A DNA stretch of 64,000 bases from Bacillota bacterium (lineage in GTDB: Bacteria; Bacillota; Clostridia; Acetivibrionales; DSM-1351): positions 8,438 through 72,437 of the forward strand of contig JAEZRV010000080.1 of NCBI GenBank assembly GCA_023444055.1. The letters are read 5' to 3'. Position numbers and translations under genes: made by a program. The notes under the pieces are model-generated. The model saw only the letters and a program-made list of their open reading frames with translations, made no database searches and had not been told where the DNA came from. Below, piece by piece: positions 8,727 to 18,025 of the stretch; the first letter of the stretch is position 1; each line of letters begins with the position of its first letter.

Positions 8727-10631
8727 TTACACTGCCTTCTCCCCCGGGAAAGTAGTTATAATACCTAGTAGATATTGTTTCATTAATGCAAAATCAATTG
8801 CGTCTATAGCTCCACTTGCATCTAAATCAGCCAAAGCTGTATTCTCAATTGCTTCTGTTCCAAGAAGGTGCTTCTTTATCAACATTAAGTCAATTGCATC
8901 TATTGATGAGTCGGAATTTATATCACCCAATTTACCTACTGTAATGACTTCTTTACTAAATTTAAACCAATCCAAATTAAATAAATAATCGCTTTCTCCA
9001 GTAAATTTCAGATATACGTCATGCTCTCCAGTAACTCCGCTAACAGCGCAGGACACGTCAGACCATGTTTTCCATCCGCCTGTACTAGCAACAGCACAAG
9101 TTCCTATTAATGTTCCTGTCGGACTATCCAGACGAATTTCTATATTTCCGCCATCTGAATTACTTCCTGCACTTGCTTGGAATTTTGTAGCACCACTGCC
9201 GAAATCAACTTTTTTGTAAACTGTATAATCTCCGTTTTGGATATAACCTATATTCTTACCGTTGTCATCAGTATTAGCTTCAATCTCAATTCCTGATTGA
9301 TCTGTATAATTCTCTGCTTCTATCTTATTGAAAGCACTTATCGGTTCTATTACAACCGGAGCTGTGCTTCCTACAAAAGTTGTAACACTCTGCGCAGGAA
9401 GTTGAGCTGTAAAGGAGCCGTTAGATACTGCAACTTTTGACCCTGCTGCAACATTTCTGCTTCCGTCAGTTATATATGTATCCATACTATCTGTTGAACC
9501 ATTTTGTAAGTTAAATTTCTGGCTTACCGCAGAAGTACCTTTGTTTATTGCAACAATGACAGCCTTATTATCACCTGTGTAGGCGCTTATATAAACATTT
9601 GTATTTGGATTCTTTGTTGCATCGACTCTTACATATCCAGGACGAACATATCTTGAATATTGAGCCATCATTGCACCACGCTTACTCATAGTACCATCTT
9701 CTTTCATAGGTCCGTACTGTCTGCGAATGTACCACCATACATATGCTTGGAAGTTTCCTTCTACAATACCGTTGTGCATATTCATTGCAACATCCAATGC
9801 TTCTGGGAAACGGTCTGCTGAGTTATTGTCACTGTTTGGAACGTATACTTCAGTCATCCAAAGCTCTTTACCTGCTCCCTTTTGTTGGAAAAGAGGATAA
9901 GGCATATTGTTAACACTAGTACCATAAAAGTGAGCTCCGAGAATATCCATATTAGCAAGAGCCGTAGCATCGTTCAATATTGGATCTGACATATTTTTTA
10001 AATATTGAAAGGATTCAGGCGCTATTACCTTAGCACCAGTAATTGATCCAGCATTATTCTTCATAAAGTTAAGCATTTCTTGTGGAGTCCACCATGTCCA
10101 AGTATGTGCATAATCAGGCTCATTTTGGACAGATATAGCATAAAGAGGAGCGCCATTGTCTTTCATGAATTTAACGTAGTCATTAAGATGCTTTGCATAT
10201 GCCGCATACTGATCGTATTTAAGTCGAATTTGGTTTGCAGTACCATTATGAGTGAACCTCTCCTGCATAGAAGTAGGAGGATTCCATGGTGAAGCAAAAA
10301 CTATACCTCCGTGTGCAATAGCACTTTTTGCAGATTCTACTCCTTTAGACCAGTTACTGCTGTTTTCGTCTACATGTAATCTTAAAATAGTAAAACCTAG
10401 CTGTCCGTTTCCAGTTCCAAAGGCTGTTTCTCTTTGAGCTGCCGTCAAATCTGATTGCCAACCTGTGTGAACCATTCCACCAAAACCGCGCATCTCTTGT
10501 TTTTTTGCAGAAAAATTAATTGTTACATCACTAGCAGCTGACACTTCAAACACTGGTGTAGTAACTATCAGTGACATTGCAGTTAAACATGCAAGCACTG
10601 CACTTAATGGTTTTTTTATACTTTTAAACAT
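8727..10631 (-). CDS. Cellulosomal GH30 (subfamily 8-like) glucuronoxylanase-CBM6-dockerin
   Basis: A 634-residue secreted enzyme. Signal peptide 1-32; GH30 catalytic barrel and side beta domain about 34-430 with acid/base Glu171 (QNEPDY) and nucleophile Glu261 (MTEVYV). The segment WYIRRQYGPMKEDG (about 300-313) matches the region that carries the Arg recognising methylglucuronic acid in XynC-type glucuronoxylanases, so cleavage of xylan next to MeGlcA branches is expected. CBM6 about 440-560 and dockerin about 570-634 follow. It is second in the operon. Preceded by a 183-base gap holding a perfect 15-bp hairpin. Family is certain; the appendage-dependent mode is inferred from that conserved loop. 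Confidence 0.93.
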   Translation of the reverse strand: MFKSIKKPLSAVLACLTAMSLIVTTPVFEVSAASDVTINFSAKKQEMRGFGGMVHTGWQSDLTAAQRETAFGTGNGQLGFTILRLHVDENSSNWSKGVESAKSAIAHGGIVFASPWNPPTSMQERFTHNGTANQIRLKYDQYAAYAKHLNDYVKFMKDNGAPLYAISVQNEPDYAHTWTWWTPQEMLNFMKNNAGSITGAKVIAPESFQYLKNMSDPILNDATALANMDILGAHFYGTSVNNMPYPLFQQKGAGKELWMTEVYVPNSDNNSADRFPEALDVAMNMHNGIVEGNFQAYVWWYIRRQYGPMKEDGTMSKRGAMMAQYSRYVRPGYVRVDATKNPNTNVYISAYTGDNKAVIVAINKGTSAVSQKFNLQNGSTDSMDTYITDGSRNVAAGSKVAVSNGSFTAQLPAQSVTTFVGSTAPVVIEPISAFNKIEAENYTDQSGIEIEANTDDNGKNIGYIQNGDYTVYKKVDFGSGATKFQASAGSNSDGGNIEIRLDSPTGTLIGTCAVASTGGWKTWSDVSCAVSGVTGEHDVYLKFTGESDYLFNLDWFKFSKEVITVGKLGDINSDSSIDAIDLMLIKKHLLGTEAIENTALADLDASGAIDAIDFALMKQYLLGIITTFPGEKAV

Positions 10632-10660
10632 ATTATCTACCTTCCTTATTAATAGTTTTT

Positions 10661-10704
10661 ACCATAAAAACATGACTATCAGAATGTAATCATGTTTTTA
10701 TGGT
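10661..10704. repeat. Perfect 15-bp hairpin between GH43 and GH30
   Basis: ACCATAAAAACATGA (10661-10675) is perfectly inverted at 10690-10704 with a 14-base loop. No U tract follows on the minus strand. The left arm plus three bases (10661-10678) recurs with one mismatch at 13166-13183 in the operon leader. Position just upstream of the GH30 ribosome binding site suggests an RNA cleavage or stabilising element; this role is inferred from the cip-cel operon of C. cellulolyticum, where intergenic stem-loops set transcript ratios. Confidence 0.8.
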
Positions 10705-10814
10705 TTTAGAAACTGCTTCTGCTCTTGATAACAAAAGGCATTATTAACTCTGAATCTGACTTGCAATTTGACAATCGAAGCAATAGCCTCTATGTCTGTC
10801 CAGTTTTCTCTAAG

Positions 10815-12998
10815 TTATACTGCACTTTCTCCTGGAAAAGTAGTGATAATACCAAGTAAGTACTGCTTCATCAACGCAAAATCAATTGCATCAATTGTTC
10901 CGCTTGCATCCAAATCAGCCAAGCTAGTTTTTTCAATTGTTTCTGTTCCTAAAAGATGCTTCTTTATCAGCATTAAATCTATTGCATCTATTGACTTATC
11001 CGAATTTATATCACCTAATTTACCTGTTGAAATCTCTCCTCCAGTAAATTTAAACCAGTCTAAATTCATTAAATATCCACTTTCTCCGGTAAATTTCACG
11101 TATAAGTCATGTTTTCCAGTTGCACCGCTAACACTACATTTTGCATCAGCAAAAGTCTTCCACCCGCCTGTACCTGAAACAGCACAAGTCCCTATTAATG
11201 TTCCGGCTAGACTATCCAAATGAAGTTCTATATTTCCACCGCTAGTCTCACTACCTGCACTAGCCTGAAAACTTGTAGCCCCATTTCCAAAATCTACATT
11301 TTTAAATACAAGATAATCACCGTTTTCTATGTAACCAATATTCTGTCCACCACCAGTAGTATTGTCTTCAGTTTGTGTTCCAGACTGTGTATAGAAGTTT
11401 TCTGCTTCAATCTGTGTAAAAGCTGATATTGGCTCTGGCTCAGGAGCATTAGGACCCGGCTCATCATTTAATCTGAACCAGTCAACATCCATATAACCTG
11501 TACTTGCATTAGGACTGAAGTTCATAATAGCATATTGTTCTCCTTGGAAGGTACCGTACTGCCAATCAAAGCCCATTGTTATAGCTGTTCCAAGCTGCTG
11601 CCAGTTTTTAGTGTCATCCTTCCAGTAGAATGTTGCTTTTTTAGTACCCATATCCATTTGTATTCTTAAATATAAAATATTTGATGTTATATTTGTAGCC
11701 GTACCTTTAACTACTTCTTCTTCAGTCATTATTATCTTCCTTGGGCTTCCTGTTACAGCAATATAACCACGTGGATCACCTAGCATACCTAATCCGCCGA
11801 TATCGCTTGGTTGCATTTTACTGCAATCTATTTTGATTGTAGCTGTGCTTATCAAACCCTGACCTTTTTGAGTTAAGCTATTTCTTGCCTTCCAGAAATC
11901 AGAGGCAGTAGTAGCATTTAATCTAAGACTTGTTCCAGTTAAAGACCATTTTGTATTATCAGGATTATGATTCCACATCCATTGAAGTCCCAATTTACCA
12001 TCATTAAATTCATCCGATGCTTGTGGCATCTTAATTGCCTTATTTTGAATAGGCTTTGTATATGTATTTTCAACCTGACCTAAGTGACCCTCTCTACCAA
12101 ACATAGGCCAGCCATTCTGCCAAGTAATAGGACATATTCTGGTCATACGACCTGGTGCGCCGTCATCCTGATGAAGATATCCCCAGTAGCTTCCATCTGG
12201 CAAATCAACTATACCACCTTGGTGTCCACCTTTTCCTGCTGTACACAAAGTAGTGGTTTCGCCATATGGTCCCCAAACACTTGATGCTCGTGAGCATACT
12301 AAGCTACGTGCTGGAACGGCGTTAAATAAATAATATTTTCCGTTTACCTTAGTTATATGTGATCCTTCAATATTACCATAAGTACAAATTGTTCTTGACG
12401 ATCCAACTGTACCGCTTAAATCAGGTTTCAGCTGTATCATGCTGATTTGCTTCTCATAAGCCCCTCCATATGCAATATATGGAGTACCATCAGTATCAAT
12501 AAATATACATGGATCAAAATAGCTAGCACCTAAGTTATAGTATTTCCATGTACCACTTACATCCTTTGAATAATAAATACGAGCTCCTGAACCATCATTC
12601 AAATTAACAATTACATAAAATGTGCCGTCCTTATACGCTATTGATGGTGCAAAACATCCAGCAGCATATTTAGTTGTACCATTGGTCATGTTGTAAGCGT
12701 CAGACAATTTGTCTATGCAATGACCAGCAATTTCCCAGTTAACCAAATCTTCTGATTTACAAATAACAAGACCTGGTGAATTAACAAAAGTAGAAGATGC
12801 TAAATAAAAATAATTGCCAACCCTAATCATACTTGGATCAGGATAGTCCGCATACATCACTGGGTTAGTAAAAGTACCATCTCCCTTGTCAGGCTGCCAT
12901 GCAAACACAGTAGACATTTGTGTAAGCATCATACACATAACTAAAAAAAATACAAATGCAGTTTTTACTCCAAAACTCCTTTTAGAATTATTTATCAT
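10815..12998 (-). CDS. Cellulosomal GH43 beta-xylosidase/arabinofuranosidase-like-CBM6-dockerin
   Basis: First gene of the operon, 727 residues. Signal peptide 1-33; GH43 propeller about 40-320 with Asp54 (YPDPS), Asp162 (YFDPCIFIDTDG) and Glu211 (IEGSH); then a beta-sandwich typical of GH43 xylosidase C-terminal modules (about 330-520, DEFNDGKLGLQWMWNHNPD); CBM6 about 528-655; dockerin about 662-727. The extra sandwich distinguishes it from the two other GH43 enzymes in the window. AAGGGGGGG lies 7 bases before the ATG. Xylosidase versus arabinofuranosidase specificity cannot be decided here. Upstream is a 946-base non-coding leader/promoter region. Confidence 0.93.
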   Translation of the reverse strand: MINNSKRSFGVKTAFVFFLVMCMMLTQMSTVFAWQPDKGDGTFTNPVMYADYPDPSMIRVGNYFYLASSTFVNSPGLVICKSEDLVNWEIAGHCIDKLSDAYNMTNGTTKYAAGCFAPSIAYKDGTFYVIVNLNDGSGARIYYSKDVSGTWKYYNLGASYFDPCIFIDTDGTPYIAYGGAYEKQISMIQLKPDLSGTVGSSRTICTYGNIEGSHITKVNGKYYLFNAVPARSLVCSRASSVWGPYGETTTLCTAGKGGHQGGIVDLPDGSYWGYLHQDDGAPGRMTRICPITWQNGWPMFGREGHLGQVENTYTKPIQNKAIKMPQASDEFNDGKLGLQWMWNHNPDNTKWSLTGTSLRLNATTASDFWKARNSLTQKGQGLISTATIKIDCSKMQPSDIGGLGMLGDPRGYIAVTGSPRKIIMTEEEVVKGTATNITSNILYLRIQMDMGTKKATFYWKDDTKNWQQLGTAITMGFDWQYGTFQGEQYAIMNFSPNASTGYMDVDWFRLNDEPGPNAPEPEPISAFTQIEAENFYTQSGTQTEDNTTGGGQNIGYIENGDYLVFKNVDFGNGATSFQASAGSETSGGNIELHLDSLAGTLIGTCAVSGTGGWKTFADAKCSVSGATGKHDLYVKFTGESGYLMNLDWFKFTGGEISTGKLGDINSDKSIDAIDLMLIKKHLLGTETIEKTSLADLDASGTIDAIDFALMKQYLLGIITTFPGESAV

Positions 12999-13187
12999 AA
13001 TAATTCCCCCCCTTATTTTTTTTGTCTAAGTAATCTGGCTACATTCTTATTGCCTATATTTATCAGTAGTTTATAATTCTATTTTTAAATCCCTTAATAA
13101 CTTAGTCAATAACCAATTATTTTTGCCGATATATAAGTTAGTTGTATCCCATCGACAATATCATAACCATAAAAACATAACTACTTA

Positions 13188-13225
13188 CTGTAATCTCCCT
13201 TTTATCTCTCCCATCAAGATTACAG
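13188..13225. repeat. Inverted repeat in operon leader
   Basis: CTGTAATCT (13188-13196) and AGATTACAG (13217-13225) are perfect inverted copies around a 20-base pyrimidine-rich loop, about 190 bases upstream of the first GH43 start codon. It could be a leader RNA hairpin or a regulator site. Confidence 0.55.
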
Positions 13226-13774
13226 GTTCATTCAAAAATTCTAAAATCCAATAATAAACTGCCATCTTCTTTAAATATTGACAACATTCTAGTTCTTTAA
13301 AAAGTATCTCCCCACATTTTTAAACAACTCTAAGTTACTATTATTTCTTTGCATCACCTACCTCTGTAATAAATTCTGAAAGTGGTACAATTCTTATAAT
13401 GAAAATGACATTATTTTTATGTTCAAATTCATGTTTCAGCATTGTACAAACTAGTCAGTAATCTTTAATTCTCATAGCCTTATTTTATCATGCCTGAATT
13501 TAGAGCTGATAACCCTACTTTAATTATAAGAGAAGTGCCTCTTTATATCTACTTACATGTTTTTACTTTCTAAACCTTTATTTACTTGTTTTTTGGTATA
13601 TTTTTCTTTTTCTATTTTTAACAACAATTTAATAAAAATCTTTGTTTTGTTTTGTCGAATAATAAGAATTGTTTTGTTTTCACAAACAATCAGCTGTTTT
13701 CCCACAATTAACCTAGCATCTTCAATGTGATTTAATTTAATATTCCAAGGTCAACTATTAAGATTATAAATAAT

Positions 13775-13813
13775 AAAAGGTACTCTACATAATTACAACA
13801 TAGGGTACCTTGT
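13775..13813 (-). terminator. Rho-independent terminator of the kinase operon
   Basis: On the minus strand ACAAGGTACCCTA pairs with TAGAGTACCTTTT (11 of 13) around a 13-base loop, followed by a T-rich stretch. It lies about 130 bases after the histidine kinase stop codon and separates that operon from the hemicellulase operon. Confidence 0.7.
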
Positions 13814-13944
13814 GTTATTACTAATATTAAGCTGGGTTGTATTTTACATAAACAATATTTGCTATACATTTTTTTGATTTTATGTATTCAGAAAAGTAAT
13901 ATAGAGTTAAATAGCATTTTTTCATCTTCAGTATATAGCCTTTA

Positions 13945-15873
13945 TTACGAAAGAACTTTTTGTTCTATTCCAAGCGGCAATGACACCTCAGCATGGAAGC
14001 CTTTTTCATTGGCATACAGATTAATCACACCTTCGTAAAGCTCCACGGTTTCTAAAACAGAAGAAATGCCAAGCCCGAAGCCATTTCTCTTGGAAGATAA
14101 GTACTTTCCTCCTCTGGTTTTAAGTTCTCCGTCAAAGCTATTGTCCAGAATAAATTCTAGCCGGTCATCCTGTACACGTCCAGCTATAAAAATTGTTTTA
14201 TTTCCGGTCTGCTGGCGTTGGCAGGCTTCCACCGCATTCTCCAGCAGGTTTCCCAGAAGACCGCACAGATCAACAATAGGAAATTTCAGCACTTCGGGAA
14301 GCTGGAGCCTTGCTCTGAACTGGATACCGCTGGACTGTGCAAGATTGCTGTAATATTGTACCAGCGCATCCAACTCGATGTTATCTGTCAGACGACCAAG
14401 CCTAGTACCCTCGTTTATCTCCGTTATACCACGGATATAGTTTTCCAATTTGTCACAACATCCTTCTCCTGCAAGTGTCATCAGTGTGCGGAGATGGTGG
14501 CGGAAGTCATGGCGAAGCTTTGCGCTTTCCTCCACCTTCTGGTTCATTTGCCGCAGATGCTCCACTTGCATAGTGAGCTGGCGTTTCATCTGGCGCTGTT
14601 CCTCAGCATAGACAAGGCTATGCCGGTATCCCATCGCTACATCGTACCACAGCACCACACCGGTTGCAATCACAAGACTCAAACTGCCCCATTCCTGAAA
14701 CCAGCCGCTTAAAACAGGCTCATAGCTCGGTAGAAAGCGATCCCAAACAAAAGCACAGGCATATATAATATCCGCATAGAGCAGTATTGTCGCTTTTTCT
14801 ACATTGAGTCGTACCGCCGCCGCCGCAGTAAACAAAAGATAAACGGCAGTAAGCAGCTTGAAGCCGAAAACTAGATTGGAAAAGGCAAGCATCATCGGCA
14901 GTGTCAGTCGAGCGGCAAACAATCCGTAAAGCAGCGCTAGTATGCAGACCACAACTGCAAAAGCAACACTGCCCATCTGCACATATCTTTTCGTATCACA
15001 TATGCGATTATGAAGAAGAATTACTAGTAGTGTCACCAGATACCCGCTGACCAGCTCTATTGAATACCAGGGCTGGATTGGCAGCGATAAGATACCATGC
15101 ACCACGCAATAGGAGGTAAACACTGCAGTCGCCAGACACAACAGAAAAAAGAGCCAGATATTGTTCCTGTTGCGGGTACGAATTGCAAGATAAAAGCTAA
15201 AAATAGCAAGCATCAGTGTCACCGTGACCACAATAAGGCAGAGACCGATTCGAACTCCCCGAGTAGTGTTCAAATTCAGTGGTTCGCCAAATGCAGGAGG
15301 ATAAACAAGTCCACTGTATATCCATGAGTAGTCACTGACAGCCAGCAAAAGCGTTATTTTGCCGGAGGCTTCAAAGGTGATCATACGGCATTGGGTCTGA
15401 TCCTGATATTTTTCCAAATCTGGCTCACCAATCTGAAGTTTCAGCTTATCATCAATGTAAAACCGATAGGCGGAATATATCTCCGGTAACTCAATGGAAT
15501 AGGTGTGCACTTTCTCCGGCAAATACAATGTCAAGGAGTAGCTGGCGCTTCCATGAGGAAATCGGCGGAAGTCACCCATAACAAAATTGGAGTGCTCACC
15601 GATGGACAGGTATTGATAATTGTCACCCTGTTGTCGTAAGCTTTCTGGTGTCAGCAGGCAGTCCGCATAGTAGCGCCAGCCGTCCCGCAGATAGCGTATG
15701 GGAATGTCCGTCCAATCAGCTTCTGAAACATACAGTGTACCGTTAATGGCCTGAGGTTCAACTTTTGTGTACTTGTTGTCAAAGTAGTATAGGGCGAGAA
15801 AAAGCACGGAGGAAAGAACAATTGTTAGAAACAGCGCCAAAGTCCGCTTTAATATAAAATGCTTTTTATCCAT
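13945..15873 (-). CDS. 7TM sensor histidine kinase of the GHKL (AgrC/VirS-like) class
   Basis: A 642-residue membrane sensor kinase. One N-terminal TM helix (about 12-30) precedes an extracytoplasmic beta-rich domain (about 40-205) resembling 7TMR-DISM sensor domains; about seven TM helices follow (about 212-415); then a coiled coil (QRQMKRQLTMQVEHLRQMN), the phospho-acceptor His455 in LRHDFRHHL, an N box (LLGNLLENAVEA, about 540-551) and a G box (GFGLGIS, about 598-604). Its start codon lies inside the 3' end of the exported protein gene (8-base overlap), so the two are translationally coupled, and the LytTR regulator upstream is its natural partner. Third gene of a three-gene operon. The ligand is unknown; the exported protein may sense or present it. 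Confidence 0.9.
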   Translation of the reverse strand: MDKKHFILKRTLALFLTIVLSSVLFLALYYFDNKYTKVEPQAINGTLYVSEADWTDIPIRYLRDGWRYYADCLLTPESLRQQGDNYQYLSIGEHSNFVMGDFRRFPHGSASYSLTLYLPEKVHTYSIELPEIYSAYRFYIDDKLKLQIGEPDLEKYQDQTQCRMITFEASGKITLLLAVSDYSWIYSGLVYPPAFGEPLNLNTTRGVRIGLCLIVVTVTLMLAIFSFYLAIRTRNRNNIWLFFLLCLATAVFTSYCVVHGILSLPIQPWYSIELVSGYLVTLLVILLHNRICDTKRYVQMGSVAFAVVVCILALLYGLFAARLTLPMMLAFSNLVFGFKLLTAVYLLFTAAAAVRLNVEKATILLYADIIYACAFVWDRFLPSYEPVLSGWFQEWGSLSLVIATGVVLWYDVAMGYRHSLVYAEEQRQMKRQLTMQVEHLRQMNQKVEESAKLRHDFRHHLRTLMTLAGEGCCDKLENYIRGITEINEGTRLGRLTDNIELDALVQYYSNLAQSSGIQFRARLQLPEVLKFPIVDLCGLLGNLLENAVEACQRQQTGNKTIFIAGRVQDDRLEFILDNSFDGELKTRGGKYLSSKRNGFGLGISSVLETVELYEGVINLYANEKGFHAEVSLPLGIEQKVLS

Positions 15874-18025
15874 GTCGTTTCCTCCAGAAAAATGTAAGCC
15901 CTCCTACAGCCAGAATCAGCACGCCTGATACGGGAAGCAATGGCGACATTTCTTTTTGTTTTCCCTGTGAATTTGACATTTCCAATAACCGATAGGTTCC
16001 TGCTGTATCTACTATAAAGCGCAGAAGCTGTCCGTCATAGGAAGCATCTTTAATTTGTTCGCCCTCTTCATTCTGGACAATTATATCCGCATTTTCCGAC
16101 TGCGGCACATATCGAACCCGCAATACCGTTCCCATCAGATCCGTAACTGGTTTACCGGAGACCTCTACTGCGAGTATAATTTTATTACTCTCAGGTTGTT
16201 TCAGCATTACGGATAGGGTATCAGAATCCGATAGGTTCAACGCTAAAAGCAGGTCACTTGGAATGCTGACGGTCAAACCACCAGACCCGAACACGACATT
16301 TTTTTCAGCTTTGCAGAGATCCCGTAAACGCAGACCAGAAATGACAGTTTGAGTCGGAGAATAGGCTTCTGTAAGAACTTCAGGTTTCTGATATTCTGGA
16401 ATTTTCTCTTGCGGTATATCGTTATCTTTTGGTATTGGATTTAGCACTGTTTTGGCGATATCCTCTTGCTTGGACACTTCATAAATCTTTGGCTCAGACG
16501 AAGTACCCTCTACTTTATTTGAAAAGAAGACATCTGTGTACACTGGTACCGCTGAATCCTTTATAGGGATATGGGTCCCTGTCGCTGGTTTATCTGTAAC
16601 TAAGTTCTGATTCGGTAAATTGTCATCGCTGCTATTATTTCCATTGTTTTGAATGCCATTGGATTCCTGCGGATCAGTTATAATCAGCTGGGGTTCACCT
16701 GCTGAGGAATCACTTCCCCCTTTAGGCACATTTGAACCTAACGATGAGTTTTCCTTATCAGGCATATTGTTACCACCGCTAGGGTTGTTCTCCCCATGAG
16801 AATCAGTTGGTATCTTCGGAGGGGGTAAATCAACTGGCTGTGTGCCTGCCCCAGAACCGCCGCCAGTTACATCGCCGCCATCTCTGTCACCACCTGAATA
16901 ATCAACGATAGTGAGCTCTCCGTCATATTGAAAGGACAGTACACCGGTCTGCCCCCCAGGATAGGTCACCTTAAGCTCATAATTGCTTCCTTTTTTAAGA
17001 ACTCTCTGAGAAAGCTGAAAATCCTGTGTAGTAAAGCAGAAGCCGTCGTTTAATCTTGACCATTCCCCGCCATCATGTCGCAGCCATACTGCAAACTCAT
17101 CGAGCTGTTCCTGCTGCTCTGCCGAAAGTATCCACGGAAAATGCAGGAATCCGCGTCCAGATACACAGCAGTTGATATCAGGCTCTCCAGACGTTTGAAT
17201 AGAAACCGCGCACAGTTGCCGAGGCATAGAAACGTCTTTTGCCAGAGTATATTCAGTTCCAAGGTCGGGGGATGTCCAAGCATAGTACACACCAGGCGTA
17301 ACGGTATTCACAGCATCAAAAGACCATTCACCCGATATCAGGTCAGAGAAATTGCCATCTGCGTCATAGCCGGTAAAACCCGCAATAACCTCAGCAAACC
17401 AATCGGCAAGCTTATCCTGTGAAGTTCCAACGGCAAATGCAACTGCATCCGTCCGATATGGCTCATCAAAACTTGTCAGTGTGATAGCTGACGGTGATAC
17501 GTTAATTACTGGAGTAATTACTTGTACCAAAATGGAGACTGTGTTCTCCAAACCCTCCAAGAGTGTCGCTCCCTCAGGAACGGAAATTCTTCCGACAACA
17601 GTGTAATTGCCAGGTGTCTCCGCATCCACTGTGCTGAAATCCCATGTAACAGTCATCGAAATCGCATAGGAAGTTTCGTCCTTCTCCACTGTGCCAGAAA
17701 TGATGGCGGAATCAAGAGCATTATGTAACCGTGTAAATTCAGTATCACTGCAATCCATGTTGATAACAACCCCAAAAGCAGCTGGAGTAGTAAAGGAAAT
17801 GATGCTGCCGGTATAGTCATATCCATTAGGAACTTCACTGTCTTTGGTTCCGTTTGGTAGAGCATTACTTCTTGCTATACGGGATACAATATCGGAATCA
17901 GAGTCACTTCCTAAATCAGTATCTGCAAAAGCAGATACTATCGGTTCTTTTGCCTCAAGTACAGATGGCGCAAGTATTCCATAAACTACCAGTAAAATTA
18001 AAATTATTGAAATTATCCGTTTCAT
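15866..18025 (-). CDS. Exported cell-surface protein with sortase-like LPVSG tail
   Basis: A 719-residue protein of unknown function. It has a signal peptide (about 1-25), two beta-rich Ig-like regions (about 45-160 and 165-260), a Cys-containing segment (about 270-370), a Gly/Pro/Asn-rich low-complexity linker (about 390-540), a small C-terminal domain (about 570-690), and ends LLPVSG, a hydrophobic stretch and RKRHG. That last arrangement is a sorting signal shape with Ser in place of Thr, or a simple C-terminal TM anchor. It overlaps the response regulator by 4 bases and the kinase by 8. Being sandwiched between a regulator and a sensor kinase suggests a role in signal perception at the surface. 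No catalytic motif was recognised. Confidence 0.8.
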   Translation of the reverse strand: MKRIISIILILLVVYGILAPSVLEAKEPIVSAFADTDLGSDSDSDIVSRIARSNALPNGTKDSEVPNGYDYTGSIISFTTPAAFGVVINMDCSDTEFTRLHNALDSAIISGTVEKDETSYAISMTVTWDFSTVDAETPGNYTVVGRISVPEGATLLEGLENTVSILVQVITPVINVSPSAITLTSFDEPYRTDAVAFAVGTSQDKLADWFAEVIAGFTGYDADGNFSDLISGEWSFDAVNTVTPGVYYAWTSPDLGTEYTLAKDVSMPRQLCAVSIQTSGEPDINCCVSGRGFLHFPWILSAEQQEQLDEFAVWLRHDGGEWSRLNDGFCFTTQDFQLSQRVLKKGSNYELKVTYPGGQTGVLSFQYDGELTIVDYSGGDRDGGDVTGGGSGAGTQPVDLPPPKIPTDSHGENNPSGGNNMPDKENSSLGSNVPKGGSDSSAGEPQLIITDPQESNGIQNNGNNSSDDNLPNQNLVTDKPATGTHIPIKDSAVPVYTDVFFSNKVEGTSSEPKIYEVSKQEDIAKTVLNPIPKDNDIPQEKIPEYQKPEVLTEAYSPTQTVISGLRLRDLCKAEKNVVFGSGGLTVSIPSDLLLALNLSDSDTLSVMLKQPESNKIILAVEVSGKPVTDLMGTVLRVRYVPQSENADIIVQNEEGEQIKDASYDGQLLRFIVDTAGTYRLLEMSNSQGKQKEMSPLLPVSGVLILAVGGLTFFWRKRHG

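Larger units (their letters stand above)
12999..13944 (-). promoter_or_regulatory. Long non-coding region upstream of the xylanolytic operon
   Basis: There is no convincing gene in 946 bases. The distal end (13775-13813) holds the terminator of the kinase operon; the remainder should contain the promoter and a long 5' leader for the hemicellulase operon. Visible structure: a 9-bp inverted repeat at 13188-13225; a copy of the GH30 hairpin motif at 13166-13183; two identical 12-mers TTGTTTTGTTTT at 13642-13653 and 13669-13680. I could not pick a clear sigma-A promoter by eye. In C. cellulolyticum the comparable cluster is controlled by the XydS/XydR two-component system; those genes are not in this window. 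Confidence 0.6.

Noticed and set aside
14218..14712. Plus-strand ORF of 164 codons opposite the histidine kinase
   Set aside because: Antisense shadow of a well-supported kinase; no ribosome site or family resemblance.
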